A DNA stretch of 64,000 nt from Anaerolineaceae bacterium (GCA_009885945.1 VFJR01000060.1:26717-90716), one strand, 5' to 3'; numbered from the stretch's first letter, positions 1-7,814 are shown. Made by a program: numbers and translations. Notes: generated from the sequence alone by a model not told the origin.

Positions 1-1
1 T

Positions 2-82
2 GAAAACTCGAAAATTTGTAAAGATTTAAAAGATGAACTTTTAGAAAAAATAAAGGAAGTGGATGCGCCCTACCAAAAGTAA
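2..82 (+). CDS. C-terminal end of a truncated-by-window gene, possibly sulfatase
   Basis: Frame 2 is open from the window edge to the TAA at 80-82 and gives 26 residues ending in KEVDAPYQK. The charged, helical tail (DLKDELLEKIKEVDAP) resembles the C-terminal end of alkaline-phosphatase-superfamily sulfatases, but this is too short to be sure. An ATG at 83 follows directly but closes after seven codons, so nothing is encoded there. Confidence 0.45.
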   Translation, partial: ENSKICKDLKDELLEKIKEVDAPYQK

Positions 83-102
83 ATGAAAACAAAACCATTG
101 CC

Positions 103-372
103 TTGATTCATAGTATATTCATCACCGTATTATGCATCCCTGCCAATTTCAATGTGCGCATCAGCGAACATTTCCTCACCTGTAGCACGCTTCGCACTCC
201 CCCCAACCTGATTCTACAAACCCTCGAATCATCCATCAACCCCAAAAAATCCCCGACCTTCCGCAGTGGGAAAACAGGCGAGTGAAAAAAATACTTTACC
301 GATGAACACAAGAAAATCTTCAAGAATAGCGCAGGTGATTTATTGATCAAACTAGGATATGAAAAAAAATGA
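103..372 (+). pseudogene. Sulfotransferase C-terminal remnant with in-frame stop
   Basis: The frame from 103 reads through FRSGKTGE, a TGA at 283-285, then KKYFTDEHKKIF and DLLIKLGYEKK before a second TGA at 370-372. Cytosolic-type sulfotransferases end in a closely similar block (F-R-K-G...G-D/E-W-K-N-Y-F-T followed by GDLL-x-x-LGYEKD), in which the position of the first TGA is a tryptophan. The simplest reading is a TGG to TGA change in a gene already missing its 5' part, including the PAPS-binding P-loop. Codons on both sides of the stop stay in the same frame. Its final TGA overlaps the ATG of the next gene. Selenocysteine is very unlikely because the replaced residue is Trp. Confidence 0.6.
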
Positions 373-1580
373 CTGGTGATACTTTTTTTGCCCGCATGAA
401 AAAACTCAAAGACGATCCTTTCTTTGAAAAAATTATGCTGCTGGCATTCATCATGATGCTGACTACTCTCGCCATCAATGCCTACAGCCTGCATCTTCAT
501 AACACAGAAGGGGATGATTTTCGCGGTTATTATGCAGCGGCGCTTCTTATTGTGCGCGGCGGAAACCCATACGACTTCCATCAACTAGCGCCCATTTTAC
601 AGGAAGTCACCGGCACTATAGGCAATAACCCCTATTTTTACCCTCCTTGGTTTTGTCTGCTTTTTATTCCATTTACATTGATTCCATACCAAATTGCACG
701 CACCCTTTGGATCGCGGTCAATATCATCCTGCTATACATCAGCATGGAAAACATACGTAAATTCATGTGCTGGCAAATGGGCTGGGAACGTTGGGCAATT
801 TACACGCTCGCATCCTTTCTACTTGCTATTTTCTGTTTAAGAAGCGGACAGGCTGGAATATTAATGTTTTGGGGATTATCTTTGGTCTTTCTTGGCATCA
901 AAAAAGAAAAGCCTTCATTAACTGCCCTAGGATTGATACTTCTTCTCACTAAGCCAAACGTAACGGGAGTATTGTTTTTGTTTTTGATCGCTCATCTTTT
1001 ATTCCGCCAGCGCCAAAGCATCTACTGGACTATTTTTTACACCAGCGCTTTGCTTGGAGTCTTTACGCTGATTCTGCCGCAATGGTGGAACTTTAACCGT
1101 AACGGTTTTGGCAGTGGATTAATCAATGGCATGGATGGACCCGACCAACAAACAGGCATTAGAACCCCAGCTACTTTATATTCTTTTCTTGAGCATCAAC
1201 TTGGTATATCGCCAAATATATGGCTACTATTCATTCTTATTACTATTTTTGGAATCGCCCTACTCTGGCTTTGGAATCGTGCACAAAACGATGATCTATT
1301 ATATAAAAGCGGACTATGCTTACTTTTCACTTTGCTGGTAACACCCTACGCTGTTACTTACGATTATGTGCCGCTCATACCCTTATTCTTTTGGATCATT
1401 AAGCATGTGACACTCGAAGCATTATGGAAAAAATGGGCTGTGGCTGCGGGAGTTACACTGATCATCTTTATTTTCCCCAAATTGGAATATGCTTATACGA
1501 GTTACATCATGCTGCCTATTTTCTTAGCCATGCTGATCGCTGTCAATTACAAGCGCCCTCAATTTACAAAGCAGATCTAA
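369..1580 (+). CDS. GT87-family membrane glycosyltransferase (DUF2029-like)
   Basis: The 403-residue protein is strongly hydrophobic with about nine predicted membrane spans, the first near residues 21-43. The loop after it carries an acidic pair (GDDFRGYY, residues 48-55), then NPYDF (66-70) and a later YFYPPW motif. This is the layout of the DUF2029/GT87 family of polyprenyl-phosphate-dependent mannosyltransferases that act on the outer face of the membrane. The gene overlaps the stop of the sulfotransferase remnant (ATGA) and lies 4 bp before a GT2 gene, so the two probably form a small glycan operon. Acceptor and sugar cannot be read from the sequence. Confidence 0.75.
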   Translation: MTGDTFFARMKKLKDDPFFEKIMLLAFIMMLTTLAINAYSLHLHNTEGDDFRGYYAAALLIVRGGNPYDFHQLAPILQEVTGTIGNNPYFYPPWFCLLFIPFTLIPYQIARTLWIAVNIILLYISMENIRKFMCWQMGWERWAIYTLASFLLAIFCLRSGQAGILMFWGLSLVFLGIKKEKPSLTALGLILLLTKPNVTGVLFLFLIAHLLFRQRQSIYWTIFYTSALLGVFTLILPQWWNFNRNGFGSGLINGMDGPDQQTGIRTPATLYSFLEHQLGISPNIWLLFILITIFGIALLWLWNRAQNDDLLYKSGLCLLFTLLVTPYAVTYDYVPLIPLFFWIIKHVTLEALWKKWAVAAGVTLIIFIFPKLEYAYTSYIMLPIFLAMLIAVNYKRPQFTKQI

Positions 1581-1584
1581 CTTT

Positions 1585-2520
1585 ATGCAATGCTCCATCG
1601 TAATTCGCGCCTATAACGAAGAAAAGCACATTAAACGTTTGTTAGATGGGATTCGTCAACAGACCGTCAAAGATGTTGAGATCATTCTCGTTGATTCGGG
1701 GTCGACAGACTCTACTGTAGCGATTGCAGAATCATACGGAGCGCGGATCGAAAGAATCGCATCAGCGGAGTTTACGTTTGGGCGTTCGCTCAACATAGGG
1801 GTCAAAGAAGCGACGCGTGAATTGATCGTTATCGCCAGCGCACATGTCTATCCTGTCTATCCTGATTGGCTGGAAACTTTGCTACATCCTTTTCAAGATA
1901 ATAACGTAGCGCTCAGCTACGGCAAACAGCGTGGACCAGCGTTTGCGAAATATTCGGAACAGCAAATTTTTCATCAATGGTATCCAAATGTCAGCAAACC
2001 CAATCAAGAGACCGCCTTTTGCAACAATGCCAACGCCGCCATTCGAAAAAGTCTTTGGCAAAAAAATATTTACGATGAAACTGTAACGGGCTTGGAAGAT
2101 CTGGCTTGGGCAAAATGGGCGAAGGAACAAAACTATACGATTGCATATGTTGCAGAAGCAGAGATCATTCATATTCACAACGAAACACCGCAAGGTGTAT
2201 TCAACCGTTATCGACGGGAAGCGATGGCTTTTAAGAAGATATACCCAGAAACACACTTCAACATTTATGATTTTCTGCGTTTAACAGCAACGAATACAAT
2301 CAGCGATATGCGACATGCTGTTCATGAGCATGTGTTGTGGAAAAATACTATTTCTATCTTTTGGTTTCGTTTTATGCAGTTTTACGGTACATTGGCTGGG
2401 CATCGTCAAACCAGCATTATTACTCCTCAATTGCGTGAGACCTTTTATTACGCTCTTAAGCAGAAGAATTCTAATAACTCAAACCGCGAGATAGAACCAA
2501 TTAAATATAACGAGAAATAA
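1585..2520 (+). CDS. GT2-family glycosyltransferase
   Basis: The first 45 residues are a classic GT-A start: SIVIRAYNEE (4-13) and LVDSGSTDS (35-43), which bind the nucleotide sugar. A later CNNANAAIRKSLW and GLEDLAWAKWA match the acceptor-side part of the family, where the ED acidic pair supplies the likely catalytic base. There are no membrane spans, so it should be cytoplasmic and use a nucleotide-sugar donor. It starts 4 bp after the GT87 gene, consistent with one pathway for a surface glycan or glycolipid. The C-terminal 40 residues are Asn- and Lys-rich and probably disordered. Confidence 0.82.
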   Translation: MQCSIVIRAYNEEKHIKRLLDGIRQQTVKDVEIILVDSGSTDSTVAIAESYGARIERIASAEFTFGRSLNIGVKEATRELIVIASAHVYPVYPDWLETLLHPFQDNNVALSYGKQRGPAFAKYSEQQIFHQWYPNVSKPNQETAFCNNANAAIRKSLWQKNIYDETVTGLEDLAWAKWAKEQNYTIAYVAEAEIIHIHNETPQGVFNRYRREAMAFKKIYPETHFNIYDFLRLTATNTISDMRHAVHEHVLWKNTISIFWFRFMQFYGTLAGHRQTSIITPQLRETFYYALKQKNSNNSNREIEPIKYNEK

Positions 2521-2600
2521 CTAATGCCCTAGGCGCGTCTATGCAATCGTAAGAAGAGTATGTGTAGTGTAGAACTTGATATTAGAAAAGGAGCTAGAAA

Positions 2601-3149
2601 ATGAAAACAGAAATTGCAACCCTGGCAGGCGGATGTTTTTGGTGCATCGAAGTTGTCTTTGATGAATTGAACGGCGTGCAATCCGTAGAATCCGGTTATA
2701 CGGGCGGGCGCATTCCAAACCCAAGTTATCAAATAATCGGCACCGGGTTAACGGGTCATGCTGAAGCACTTCAAGTCACCTTTGATGCAGATGTGATTTC
2801 ATACGCAGATCTATTAAGAGTATTTTTTGCAGTACATGACCCAACAACCCTCAATCGTCAGGGCAATGATGTTGGTACACAATATCGTTCTGCTGTTTTT
2901 TATCATGACAATGCACAAAAAGAAACAGCGGAACAAGTCATCCGCGAAGTGAACGATGCCAAGGTTTGGAAAAACCCAATCGTGACCGAGTTAGCCGCTT
3001 ATGATGTGTTTTATATTGCCGAAAGTTATCATCAGGAATATTATGTCAACAATCCAAATCAGGGCTATTGCAAGGTAGTGATCGAGCCCAAGGTGGCAAA
3101 ATTCCGCAAACAATTTGTGGATAAGTTAAAGAAGAAACAAACTGCGTAA
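2601..3149 (+). CDS. msrA: Peptide-methionine (S)-S-oxide reductase
   Basis: MsrA reduces methionine-S-sulfoxide in damaged proteins, using thioredoxin for recycling. The signature GCFWC sits at residues 11-15 with the catalytic Cys12, followed by the GYTGG block, HAEALQVTFD and an ESYHQEYY region, all diagnostic of the family. At 182 residues it is a full-length stand-alone MsrA without a fused MsrB domain. An AAAAGGAG ribosome site lies just upstream. A Rho-independent terminator follows at 3154-3185, so it is a single-gene transcript. Confidence 0.95.
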   Translation: MKTEIATLAGGCFWCIEVVFDELNGVQSVESGYTGGRIPNPSYQIIGTGLTGHAEALQVTFDADVISYADLLRVFFAVHDPTTLNRQGNDVGTQYRSAVFYHDNAQKETAEQVIREVNDAKVWKNPIVTELAAYDVFYIAESYHQEYYVNNPNQGYCKVVIEPKVAKFRKQFVDKLKKKQTA

Positions 3150-3153
3150 TTAT

Positions 3154-3185
3154 AAAAGCAATCCCCATAAAGGGGATTGTTTTTA
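3154..3185 (+). terminator. Rho-independent terminator after msrA
   Basis: An 8-bp stem CAATCCCC (3159-3166) / GGGGATTG (3172-3179) with a 5-nt loop is followed by a T run at 3180-3184. It begins 10 bp after the msrA stop. Confidence 0.8.
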
Positions 3186-3218
3186 TGGTGTGTGTTAAGA
3201 GACTCGCATTGTCCCCTT
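3184..3218. repeat. Degenerate partial copy of the tRNA-Val 3' end and its flank
   Basis: This stretch (TATGGTGTG, then TGTTAAGAGACTCG, then TCCCCTT) aligns with 3271-3310, which is the spacer plus the 3' third of the tRNA-Val gene (TATAGTGTG, TGCTAAGGGACTCG, ACCCCTT), with a few substitutions and small gaps. It cannot fold as a tRNA and is best read as a decayed duplication. Confidence 0.5.
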
Positions 3219-3228
3219 TTGGGGAAAC

Positions 3229-3281
3229 CCCACACTATAAAAAAAGATTCTCATCAAGAGAATCTTTTTTTATAGTGTGGG
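3229..3281. repeat. Perfect 24-bp inverted repeat containing the tRNA-Val terminator
   Basis: Left arm 3229-3252 and right arm 3258-3281 are exact reverse complements with a 5-nt loop (ATCAA). The core GATTCTC/GAGAATC flanked by seven A and seven T residues works as a Rho-independent terminator in both directions, including for tRNA-Val on the minus strand. The outer ten base pairs are not needed for termination and run into the tRNA acceptor stem at 3279-3281. Confidence 0.8.
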
Positions 3282-3351
3282 TGCTAAGGGACTCGAACCC
3301 CTGACCCCTTCCGTGTAAAGGAAGTGCTCTAACCAACTGAGCTAAGCACCC
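3278..3351 (-). tRNA. tRNA-Val (anticodon TAC)
   Basis: Read on the minus strand, the 74-nt gene has a 7-bp acceptor stem GGGTGCT/AGCACCC, a D arm with AGCTCAGTTGGTTAGAGC, an anticodon stem CTTCC/GGAAG around the loop TTTACAC (anticodon TAC), and a T arm GGGGTTCGAGTCCC-type loop. The discriminator is A at 3278 and CCA is not encoded. Confidence 0.95.
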
Positions 3352-3361
3352 AACGGGCAAC

Positions 3362-3390
3362 ATTATACACCAATGTGCTTTTTATGCTAA
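3362..3390 (-). promoter_or_regulatory. Promoter of tRNA-Val
   Basis: On the minus strand a perfect TATAAT (3362-3367) lies 10 bp upstream of the tRNA 5' end, with TTAGCA (3385-3390) at 17-bp spacing as the -35 element. Confidence 0.6.
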
Positions 3391-3420
3391 ACTTTTGCGC
3401 AGTTTACAAACGGAGGCATT

Positions 3421-4185
3421 ATGCGAATTGTTCGATATCAAACTGAAGCAGGCACACAGTATGGCTGGGTCAACAACGACAAAGTCGGCGAGGTGCAAGG
3501 CGATCTATTTTCTGGATTCAAACGCAAAGAAGCGAAAACGCCTCTTTCCACGCTCAAGCTGGTTCCACCCTGTGTGCCGAGCAAGATCGTATGCGTGGGA
3601 CGCAATTATGTAGAACACGCCAAAGAGTTAGGCAATGAAGTTCCAAAAGTTCCGTTGATCTTTATGAAGCCGCCCTCTTCTATTATTGCCAACGGCGAGG
3701 CGATTCTCCTGCCGCCGCAATCCTCTCAGGTGGAGCACGAAGCCGAGCTTGTGGCTGTGATCGGCAAGCGCGGACGGCATATCTTGGCGGAGGATGTGAA
3801 AAATTATATTTTAGGTTACACCATCGGCAACGATATTACTGCGCGCGATCTGCAAAATATTGACGGGCAATGGACACGCGCCAAAGGCTTTGATACTTTC
3901 TGTTCATTCGGTCCGTGGATCGACACTGAATTTGATCCCGCGGATGCTGTAGTAACCTGCCGCGTGAACGGGCAAATGCGGCAGATGGCATCTACACGCG
4001 ATATGGTTTTTAATGTAAACACATTGGTGGTTTATATTTCATCCATTATGACGCTGGAGCCTGGGGACCTTATCTTTACAGGTACACCTGCAGGCGTGAG
4101 CATGTTAAAAAATGGCGATGAAGTTGTGGTAGAGATCGAGGGGCTGGGCGCTTTGAAGAACCCGGTCAAGGCAGAGGGGAAATAA
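3421..4185 (+). CDS. Fumarylacetoacetate hydrolase family protein
   Basis: A GGAGG at 3412-3416 sets the start. The 254-residue protein has the short N-terminal domain of the family (about 1-55) and the FAH catalytic fold after it: KIVCVGRNYVEHAKELG, then EHEAELVAVIGKRGRHI with the metal-binding Glu residues, then IGNDITARDLQ supplying the metal-binding Asp, and FTGTPAGV near the end. Members hydrolyse or isomerise acylpyruvates and 2-oxo-dienoates, for example oxaloacetate decarboxylase or HpcE-type isomerases. The exact substrate cannot be chosen. There is no aromatic catabolic operon around it, which favours a general acylpyruvase or oxaloacetate role. Confidence 0.88.
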   Translation: MRIVRYQTEAGTQYGWVNNDKVGEVQGDLFSGFKRKEAKTPLSTLKLVPPCVPSKIVCVGRNYVEHAKELGNEVPKVPLIFMKPPSSIIANGEAILLPPQSSQVEHEAELVAVIGKRGRHILAEDVKNYILGYTIGNDITARDLQNIDGQWTRAKGFDTFCSFGPWIDTEFDPADAVVTCRVNGQMRQMASTRDMVFNVNTLVVYISSIMTLEPGDLIFTGTPAGVSMLKNGDEVVVEIEGLGALKNPVKAEGK

Positions 4186-4220
4186 TTTTTTTCAGCGCGC
4201 AGTAATTTCTTAAAGACTTT

Positions 4221-4295
4221 TTAACACAAAGGACACAAAGGAAAACCTTAAAGGTTTAAGGGTCTTCGTTCTCTGTGTCCTTGTGCTTTTGATGC
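4221..4295. repeat. ACACAAAGGACACAAAG-type inverted repeat covering the tlyA 3' end
   Basis: AACACAAAGGACACAAAGG at 4223-4241 is mirrored by CTCTGTGTCCTTGTGC at 4272-4287 on the same strand, giving an imperfect hairpin. The last ten or so codons of tlyA (HQKHKDTENEDP) are written by the right arm, so a dispersed repeat has been absorbed into the coding sequence. Confidence 0.5.
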
Positions 4296-5059
4296 ATTAC
4301 GCTTTCGATCAATTCAGGTATATCTTTGCCAGTGTTGCCTGTTTCCAGCAAGACTAAAAATTCGGCGTTGCCTTTGGGTCCTAGCAAAGGGGATTTGATC
4401 AAGCCAAGGATAGAGAAACCTTCCTGTTGAACAAAAGATAATACATCTAACAAAACTTGTTTGTGAATTTCAGGGTCCCGGATCACGCCGTCGCCGCGGG
4501 AAACGTCTTTTTTGCCGGCTTCAAATTGAGGTTTGATGAGGGCTAAGATTTTTCTTTCCCCTGCCCATTTTTTGATGACGGGCAGTAATGTTTTTAATGA
4601 AATAAACGATGCATCTATAGTAATGAAGGAGACAGGCTCGGGCAGTGATTCTACATAGCGGGCGTTGGTTTCTTCCATGACAACTACGCGTTTGTCGGTG
4701 CGTAACTTCCAATGCAAAATGCCTTTGCCCACATCAATGGCATATATTTTTTTTGCGCCGCGCTGTAGCATGCAATCGGTGAAGCCACCGGTGGAGGAGC
4801 CCACGTCGGCGCAGGTGGCATCTTTGACATCTATGGCGAAGGCTTCCAGGGCGGCATCTAATTTTTCTCCGCCGCGTGAGACGAAGCGCGGACCGTGGTC
4901 CACCGTCAGCTTGGATGCGGTTGTGACAGCGGTGGCAGGCTTGAGCGCGACTTGACCGTCCACTCGCACCTGCCCAGCCATGATCAGGGCTTGTGCTTTG
5001 GCGCGTGATTCGGCGAGTCCGCGTTCGGTTAATAAAAGATCGAGTCTGGTTTTGGGCAT
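4256..5059 (-). CDS. tlyA: TlyA-family rRNA 2'-O-methyltransferase
   Basis: Members of this family methylate the 2'-O of cytidines in 16S and/or 23S rRNA and are the target of capreomycin susceptibility in mycobacteria. Residues 1-60 are an S4 RNA-binding domain beginning RLDLLLTERGLAESRAKAQ. SRGGEKL follows at 61-67, then the FtsJ-type SAM-binding block DVGSSTGGFTD at 85-95 and the KPQFE motif of the catalytic region. The length, 267 residues, is normal. The C-terminal tail is encoded by a repeat and is unlikely to matter for function. Confidence 0.93.
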   Translation of the reverse strand: MPKTRLDLLLTERGLAESRAKAQALIMAGQVRVDGQVALKPATAVTTASKLTVDHGPRFVSRGGEKLDAALEAFAIDVKDATCADVGSSTGGFTDCMLQRGAKKIYAIDVGKGILHWKLRTDKRVVVMEETNARYVESLPEPVSFITIDASFISLKTLLPVIKKWAGERKILALIKPQFEAGKKDVSRGDGVIRDPEIHKQVLLDVLSFVQQEGFSILGLIKSPLLGPKGNAEFLVLLETGNTGKDIPELIESVMHQKHKDTENEDP

Positions 5060-5073
5060 ATTATTTATGGTAT

Positions 5074-5222
5074 GTCATTGCCCCTTAAGGGGGGTTGCGA
5101 GGGCGCTCTTGATCTTGCCCGACATCGTACTCTTTAGAGTAAGTAATCTCCAACAATGAAGGGATTGCTTCATCACGAAGAGCAAGGACGTTCCTCGCAA
5201 CCCTCTAAAGGGGGCAGGTGAC
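5074..5222. repeat. MITE-like element with ~29-bp terminal inverted repeats
   Basis: The left end (5074-5102, GTCATTGCCCCTTAAGG then GGGGTTGCGAGG) is an imperfect reverse complement of the right end (5193-5222). The middle carries a 25-bp block at 5119-5143, containing the small palindrome TACTCTTTAGAGTA, that recurs exactly at 6631-6655 on the other side of the GH1 gene. No reading frame of interest lies inside. Confidence 0.6.
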
Positions 5223-5231
5223 ATAATATCT

Positions 5232-6557
5232 TTAGGAGGGAAACAACTTGTCAAAAACTTCGGGGCAATATTTTTGAATCATTTCACTGGAGATGCCGTT
5301 CTCTTTGCAGATGGCGGCGTAAAAATCTACTGAGGGGCGTTTGATTCTTTTTTGGGTTTCGATATCCAGACCCCACAAGCCAAAGCGTTGAGTCCAGCCG
5401 CGTTCCCATTCAAAGTTATCTACGAGTGACCAATGGAAGTAGCCGCGCACGGGCCAGTTGAAGTTTACGGCGCGCCATACTTGATGAAGATGCTGGGCGA
5501 TGTAACGCGGACGCAGGTGGTCGTCGGCATCTTCGACGCCATTTTCTGAAACGATCAGCGGCAAATCTGGGTATTTATAGACTGCCCATTTGATGGTGTT
5601 ATATAAGCCTTCGGGAATGTTGGCGATGAACTTTGTATCGCTCATGTCGGCATCTTTGGGAAAGCCGCTGTTGCTAAAAAGCTCTCTGGATTTTTTTATG
5701 TCAAACCAAACTGTATCTGCTGAATAATAATTTAATCCGAGATAATCCTGCGTGCCTTTGGCTTCGGGGATGTTGACATTGCCAATGGGAGAACGCATTA
5801 CGCCTGTTGAAAGCGCGGAAGGAAAGCCCATGTTGAATCCGTTATAACGAATGTTGCGCATAAGGCGATCCAACGGCGACCAAGGATTGCGCGCCACCAT
5901 CGGGCGAAAGTGTAAGGCGTAGCCAACGCGCGCTTCGGGTTGAATTTGATGAATGGCATGATAGGCGGCGGCGTGCGCGCGAATCATATTTGCCATCACT
6001 TTCATGGTGGGCTTTAAGCCTTTACTGCAAGCAGGGAAATCTCCCAAGAGGTAACCGCCAAAGGCGTATACGTTTGGCTCGTTGATAGTGCACCATAAAT
6101 TTACATATTCTTTTAATGCACCCACAATTTTGCGCACAAATTTCTCGAACAAGGCAACGATGTCTTCTCTTTCCCAGCCACAAGAATCATATAACCATAA
6201 TGGGTCGGTGAAATGATGAAGCGTAACCATAGGCGTGATGCCGCGTTCGTGCAAGCCGCGTAACATGGCGCGGTATTTTTCAATTGCCTCTTCATCCCAA
6301 GTATCGGGCGTGGGCTGAATGCGGCTCCACTCTACCGAAAAACGATGCGCGTTTTGCCCGCCTTCTGCGGCGCGGTCAAAGTCTTCGCGCCAGCGCCCGC
6401 CCCACCAATCGCAAGCCAAGCCTGCTTTGTGTTTGGTATGCCCCTCTTGTTCCCAGCGATACCAATTGTTATTTGTATTGTTGCCTTCCACTTGATGAGA
6501 GGCAGTAGCGGTTCCCCATAAAAAGCCTTTTGGGAAATGATATGTTCCAGAGGGCAT
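5232..6557 (-). CDS. Glycoside hydrolase family 1 beta-glucosidase
   Basis: The protein has the GH1 barrel start FPKGFLWGTATASHQVEG, the acid/base motif TINEPNVYAF (Glu near residue 160) and the nucleophile motif LIVSENGVED (Glu near residue 338). Length is about 441 residues. The GGAG inside an upstream in-frame ATG lies 6 nt before ATG 6557, so that is taken as the start; the frame is open to an ATG at 6569. There is no signal peptide, so it should hydrolyse imported beta-glucosides or beta-galactosides in the cytoplasm. It has no sugar transporter beside it and is bracketed by related repeats at 5074-5222 and 6590-6720. Confidence 0.92.
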   Translation of the reverse strand: MPSGTYHFPKGFLWGTATASHQVEGNNTNNNWYRWEQEGHTKHKAGLACDWWGGRWREDFDRAAEGGQNAHRFSVEWSRIQPTPDTWDEEAIEKYRAMLRGLHERGITPMVTLHHFTDPLWLYDSCGWEREDIVALFEKFVRKIVGALKEYVNLWCTINEPNVYAFGGYLLGDFPACSKGLKPTMKVMANMIRAHAAAYHAIHQIQPEARVGYALHFRPMVARNPWSPLDRLMRNIRYNGFNMGFPSALSTGVMRSPIGNVNIPEAKGTQDYLGLNYYSADTVWFDIKKSRELFSNSGFPKDADMSDTKFIANIPEGLYNTIKWAVYKYPDLPLIVSENGVEDADDHLRPRYIAQHLHQVWRAVNFNWPVRGYFHWSLVDNFEWERGWTQRFGLWGLDIETQKRIKRPSVDFYAAICKENGISSEMIQKYCPEVFDKLFPS

Positions 6558-6589
6558 GTGTTTCTCCATGAGTATTTATGTCGCTGCAA

Positions 6590-6720
6590 GGCGTTTACTT
6601 CGACAGGCTCAGTACAACGCTTGTTATTAGCCGACATCGTACTCTTTAGAGTAAGCAGTCTGCTAATAACAGGGGGTTGCTTCGGGCAAAAACCAAAAAC
6701 GCCCTCGCAACGACATATTA
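6590..6720. repeat. Dispersed repeat cluster upstream of the GH1 gene
   Basis: TACTTCGACAGGCTCAGTAC (6597-6616) is a motif seen as a dispersed element in many environmental bacterial genomes and gives the telltale peptide CTEPVEVNAL in one frame. It is followed at 6631-6655 by the same 25-bp block found in the element at 5074-5222, and by GCCCTCGCAACGACAT (6702-6717), which resembles that element's right end. Confidence 0.55.
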
Positions 6721-6723
6721 TTT

Positions 6724-7458
6724 TTATTTTTTTCTTGCCAGCGAGGCTAGGTATAGGGCTACTGAACCAGCTACCGCCGCATTCAATGATTCGATTTTGC
6801 CCTTCATCGGCAGTTTTAGCAATAGATCGCATTTCTTACGAGTGAGATCATGCAAGCCTTCGCCTTCACTGCCAATCACCAAGCCGATCGCGCCGTCTAA
6901 ACGCGTCTTTTCTAAAGCCTGAGCCTGATCACTGCCTTCGAGTCCAATGATCCACGCCTCAGCTTCTTTTAAGACATCAATGGCTTGCGAAAGATTCCAT
7001 TGCGCAATTAATAAATGTTCGCTGGCGCCAGAAGAGGCATTGACCACGGCGGGAGTGACTTCTACAGTTCTGGCTAAGGGCATGATCACACCATGCACGC
7101 CGACCACTTCGGCGGTGCGTAATAGCGTGCCAAAATTTTGCGGATCGTTTAACGAATCCAGCAGTAAGACAAAGAGGGGTTCGTTTTGATGATGGGCGAG
7201 GTTAATGATCTCGGTGAGATCGGTGTAAGGATAACTGCTGACCTCTGCCGCCACGCCCTGATGGTTGGCATGCAATTTTTCCAGCTTGGCACGCGGCACA
7301 CGCAGAAGTTTTATCTTTTGTTCTTTTGCCATTTCCATAATTTCTTGAACACGCCCTTTTTCCTGCACGCCTTCGGCAACTTCAATAGAAAAGACCTGCC
7401 TGCGCCCAGCGCGCAAGGTTTCATAAACAGCATTTCGTGAGTAGATGATTTCTTTCAT
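6724..7458 (-). CDS. rlmB: 23S rRNA (guanosine-2'-O)-methyltransferase RlmB
   Basis: This SpoU-family enzyme methylates the 2'-O of a conserved guanosine in 23S rRNA. Residues 1-75 form the L30e-like substrate-binding domain, ending near VAAEVSSYPY. The SpoU catalytic knot follows with DSLNDPQNFGTLLRTAE, VIGSEGEGL and KGKIESLNAAVAGSVALY, the three signature motifs. The length of 244 is standard. No ribosome site is visible; instead a perfect TATAAT lies 7 nt upstream of the ATG, suggesting a leaderless transcript. Confidence 0.92.
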   Translation of the reverse strand: MKEIIYSRNAVYETLRAGRRQVFSIEVAEGVQEKGRVQEIMEMAKEQKIKLLRVPRAKLEKLHANHQGVAAEVSSYPYTDLTEIINLAHHQNEPLFVLLLDSLNDPQNFGTLLRTAEVVGVHGVIMPLARTVEVTPAVVNASSGASEHLLIAQWNLSQAIDVLKEAEAWIIGLEGSDQAQALEKTRLDGAIGLVIGSEGEGLHDLTRKKCDLLLKLPMKGKIESLNAAVAGSVALYLASLARKK

Positions 7459-7465
7459 ATTCTTG

Positions 7466-7471
7466 ATTATA
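7466..7471 (-). promoter_or_regulatory. -10 element, leaderless start of rlmB
   Basis: TATAAT on the minus strand ends 7 nt before the rlmB ATG (7456-7458), so transcription should begin at or next to the start codon. Confidence 0.5.
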
Positions 7472-7502
7472 AAGGCTGTTATTGGTGGATGGGGGAATAG
7501 GG

Positions 7503-7560
7503 CGTGGAAAGTAGAAAGTGGTGGGGAGCGGAAAATAGAAAGTGGAAAGTGGAGGGAAGT
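7503..7560. repeat. Purine-rich direct repeats
   Basis: GTGGAAAGT(A/G)GAAAGTGG-type units repeat about four times. Low-complexity sequence inside the gap 7459-7814, which contains no credible gene. Confidence 0.6.
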
Positions 7561-7677
7561 ATTTGGCAGTGAGGTTAGGGCGGGCTTTATGAGGCAATGG
7601 CGAGGCAGGGCGTTTTCTGATTGGAAAATTGTGGTTTTGGGCGGCTAGGCGTATAATGCTGTTTTGCAGGATATAAG

Positions 7678-7746
7678 GAGTTATACGGCGCACCGCTGTA
7701 TAATCCCCCAAAATGGGGTGTATAACCGCCATCCGCCGTATAAAAC
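7678..7746. repeat. Nested hairpin with TTATACGGCG arms
   Basis: TTATACGGCG (7681-7690) pairs with CGCCGTATAA (7734-7743). Between them TGTATAATCCCC faces GGGGTGTATAAC, giving a second partly paired stem. The nested two-stem shape recalls integron recombination sites or a small mobile hairpin, and it precedes the first of several single-gene accessory units. Confidence 0.45.
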
Positions 7747-7814
7747 ATAGTTAGTCTGCTAAAAACTTCAAATTAGGCACGAGAAATTAGATATATAGAA
7801 AGGCGACTGAATAA

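Noticed and set aside
283..285. The in-frame TGA in the sulfotransferase frame as a selenocysteine codon
   Set aside because: Homologues have Trp here, no SECIS-like hairpin is visible just downstream, and the 5' part of the gene is missing.
6332..6832. A 166-codon minus-strand frame containing CTEPVEVNAL
   Set aside because: It overlaps the 5' end of the GH1 gene and the 3' end of rlmB out of frame, and the CTEPVEV peptide is the known translation of a dispersed repeat, not of a gene.
7503..7560. GTGGAAAGT repeats as a CRISPR-like array
   Set aside because: Units are short, overlapping and without unique spacers; simple purine-rich low-complexity DNA.
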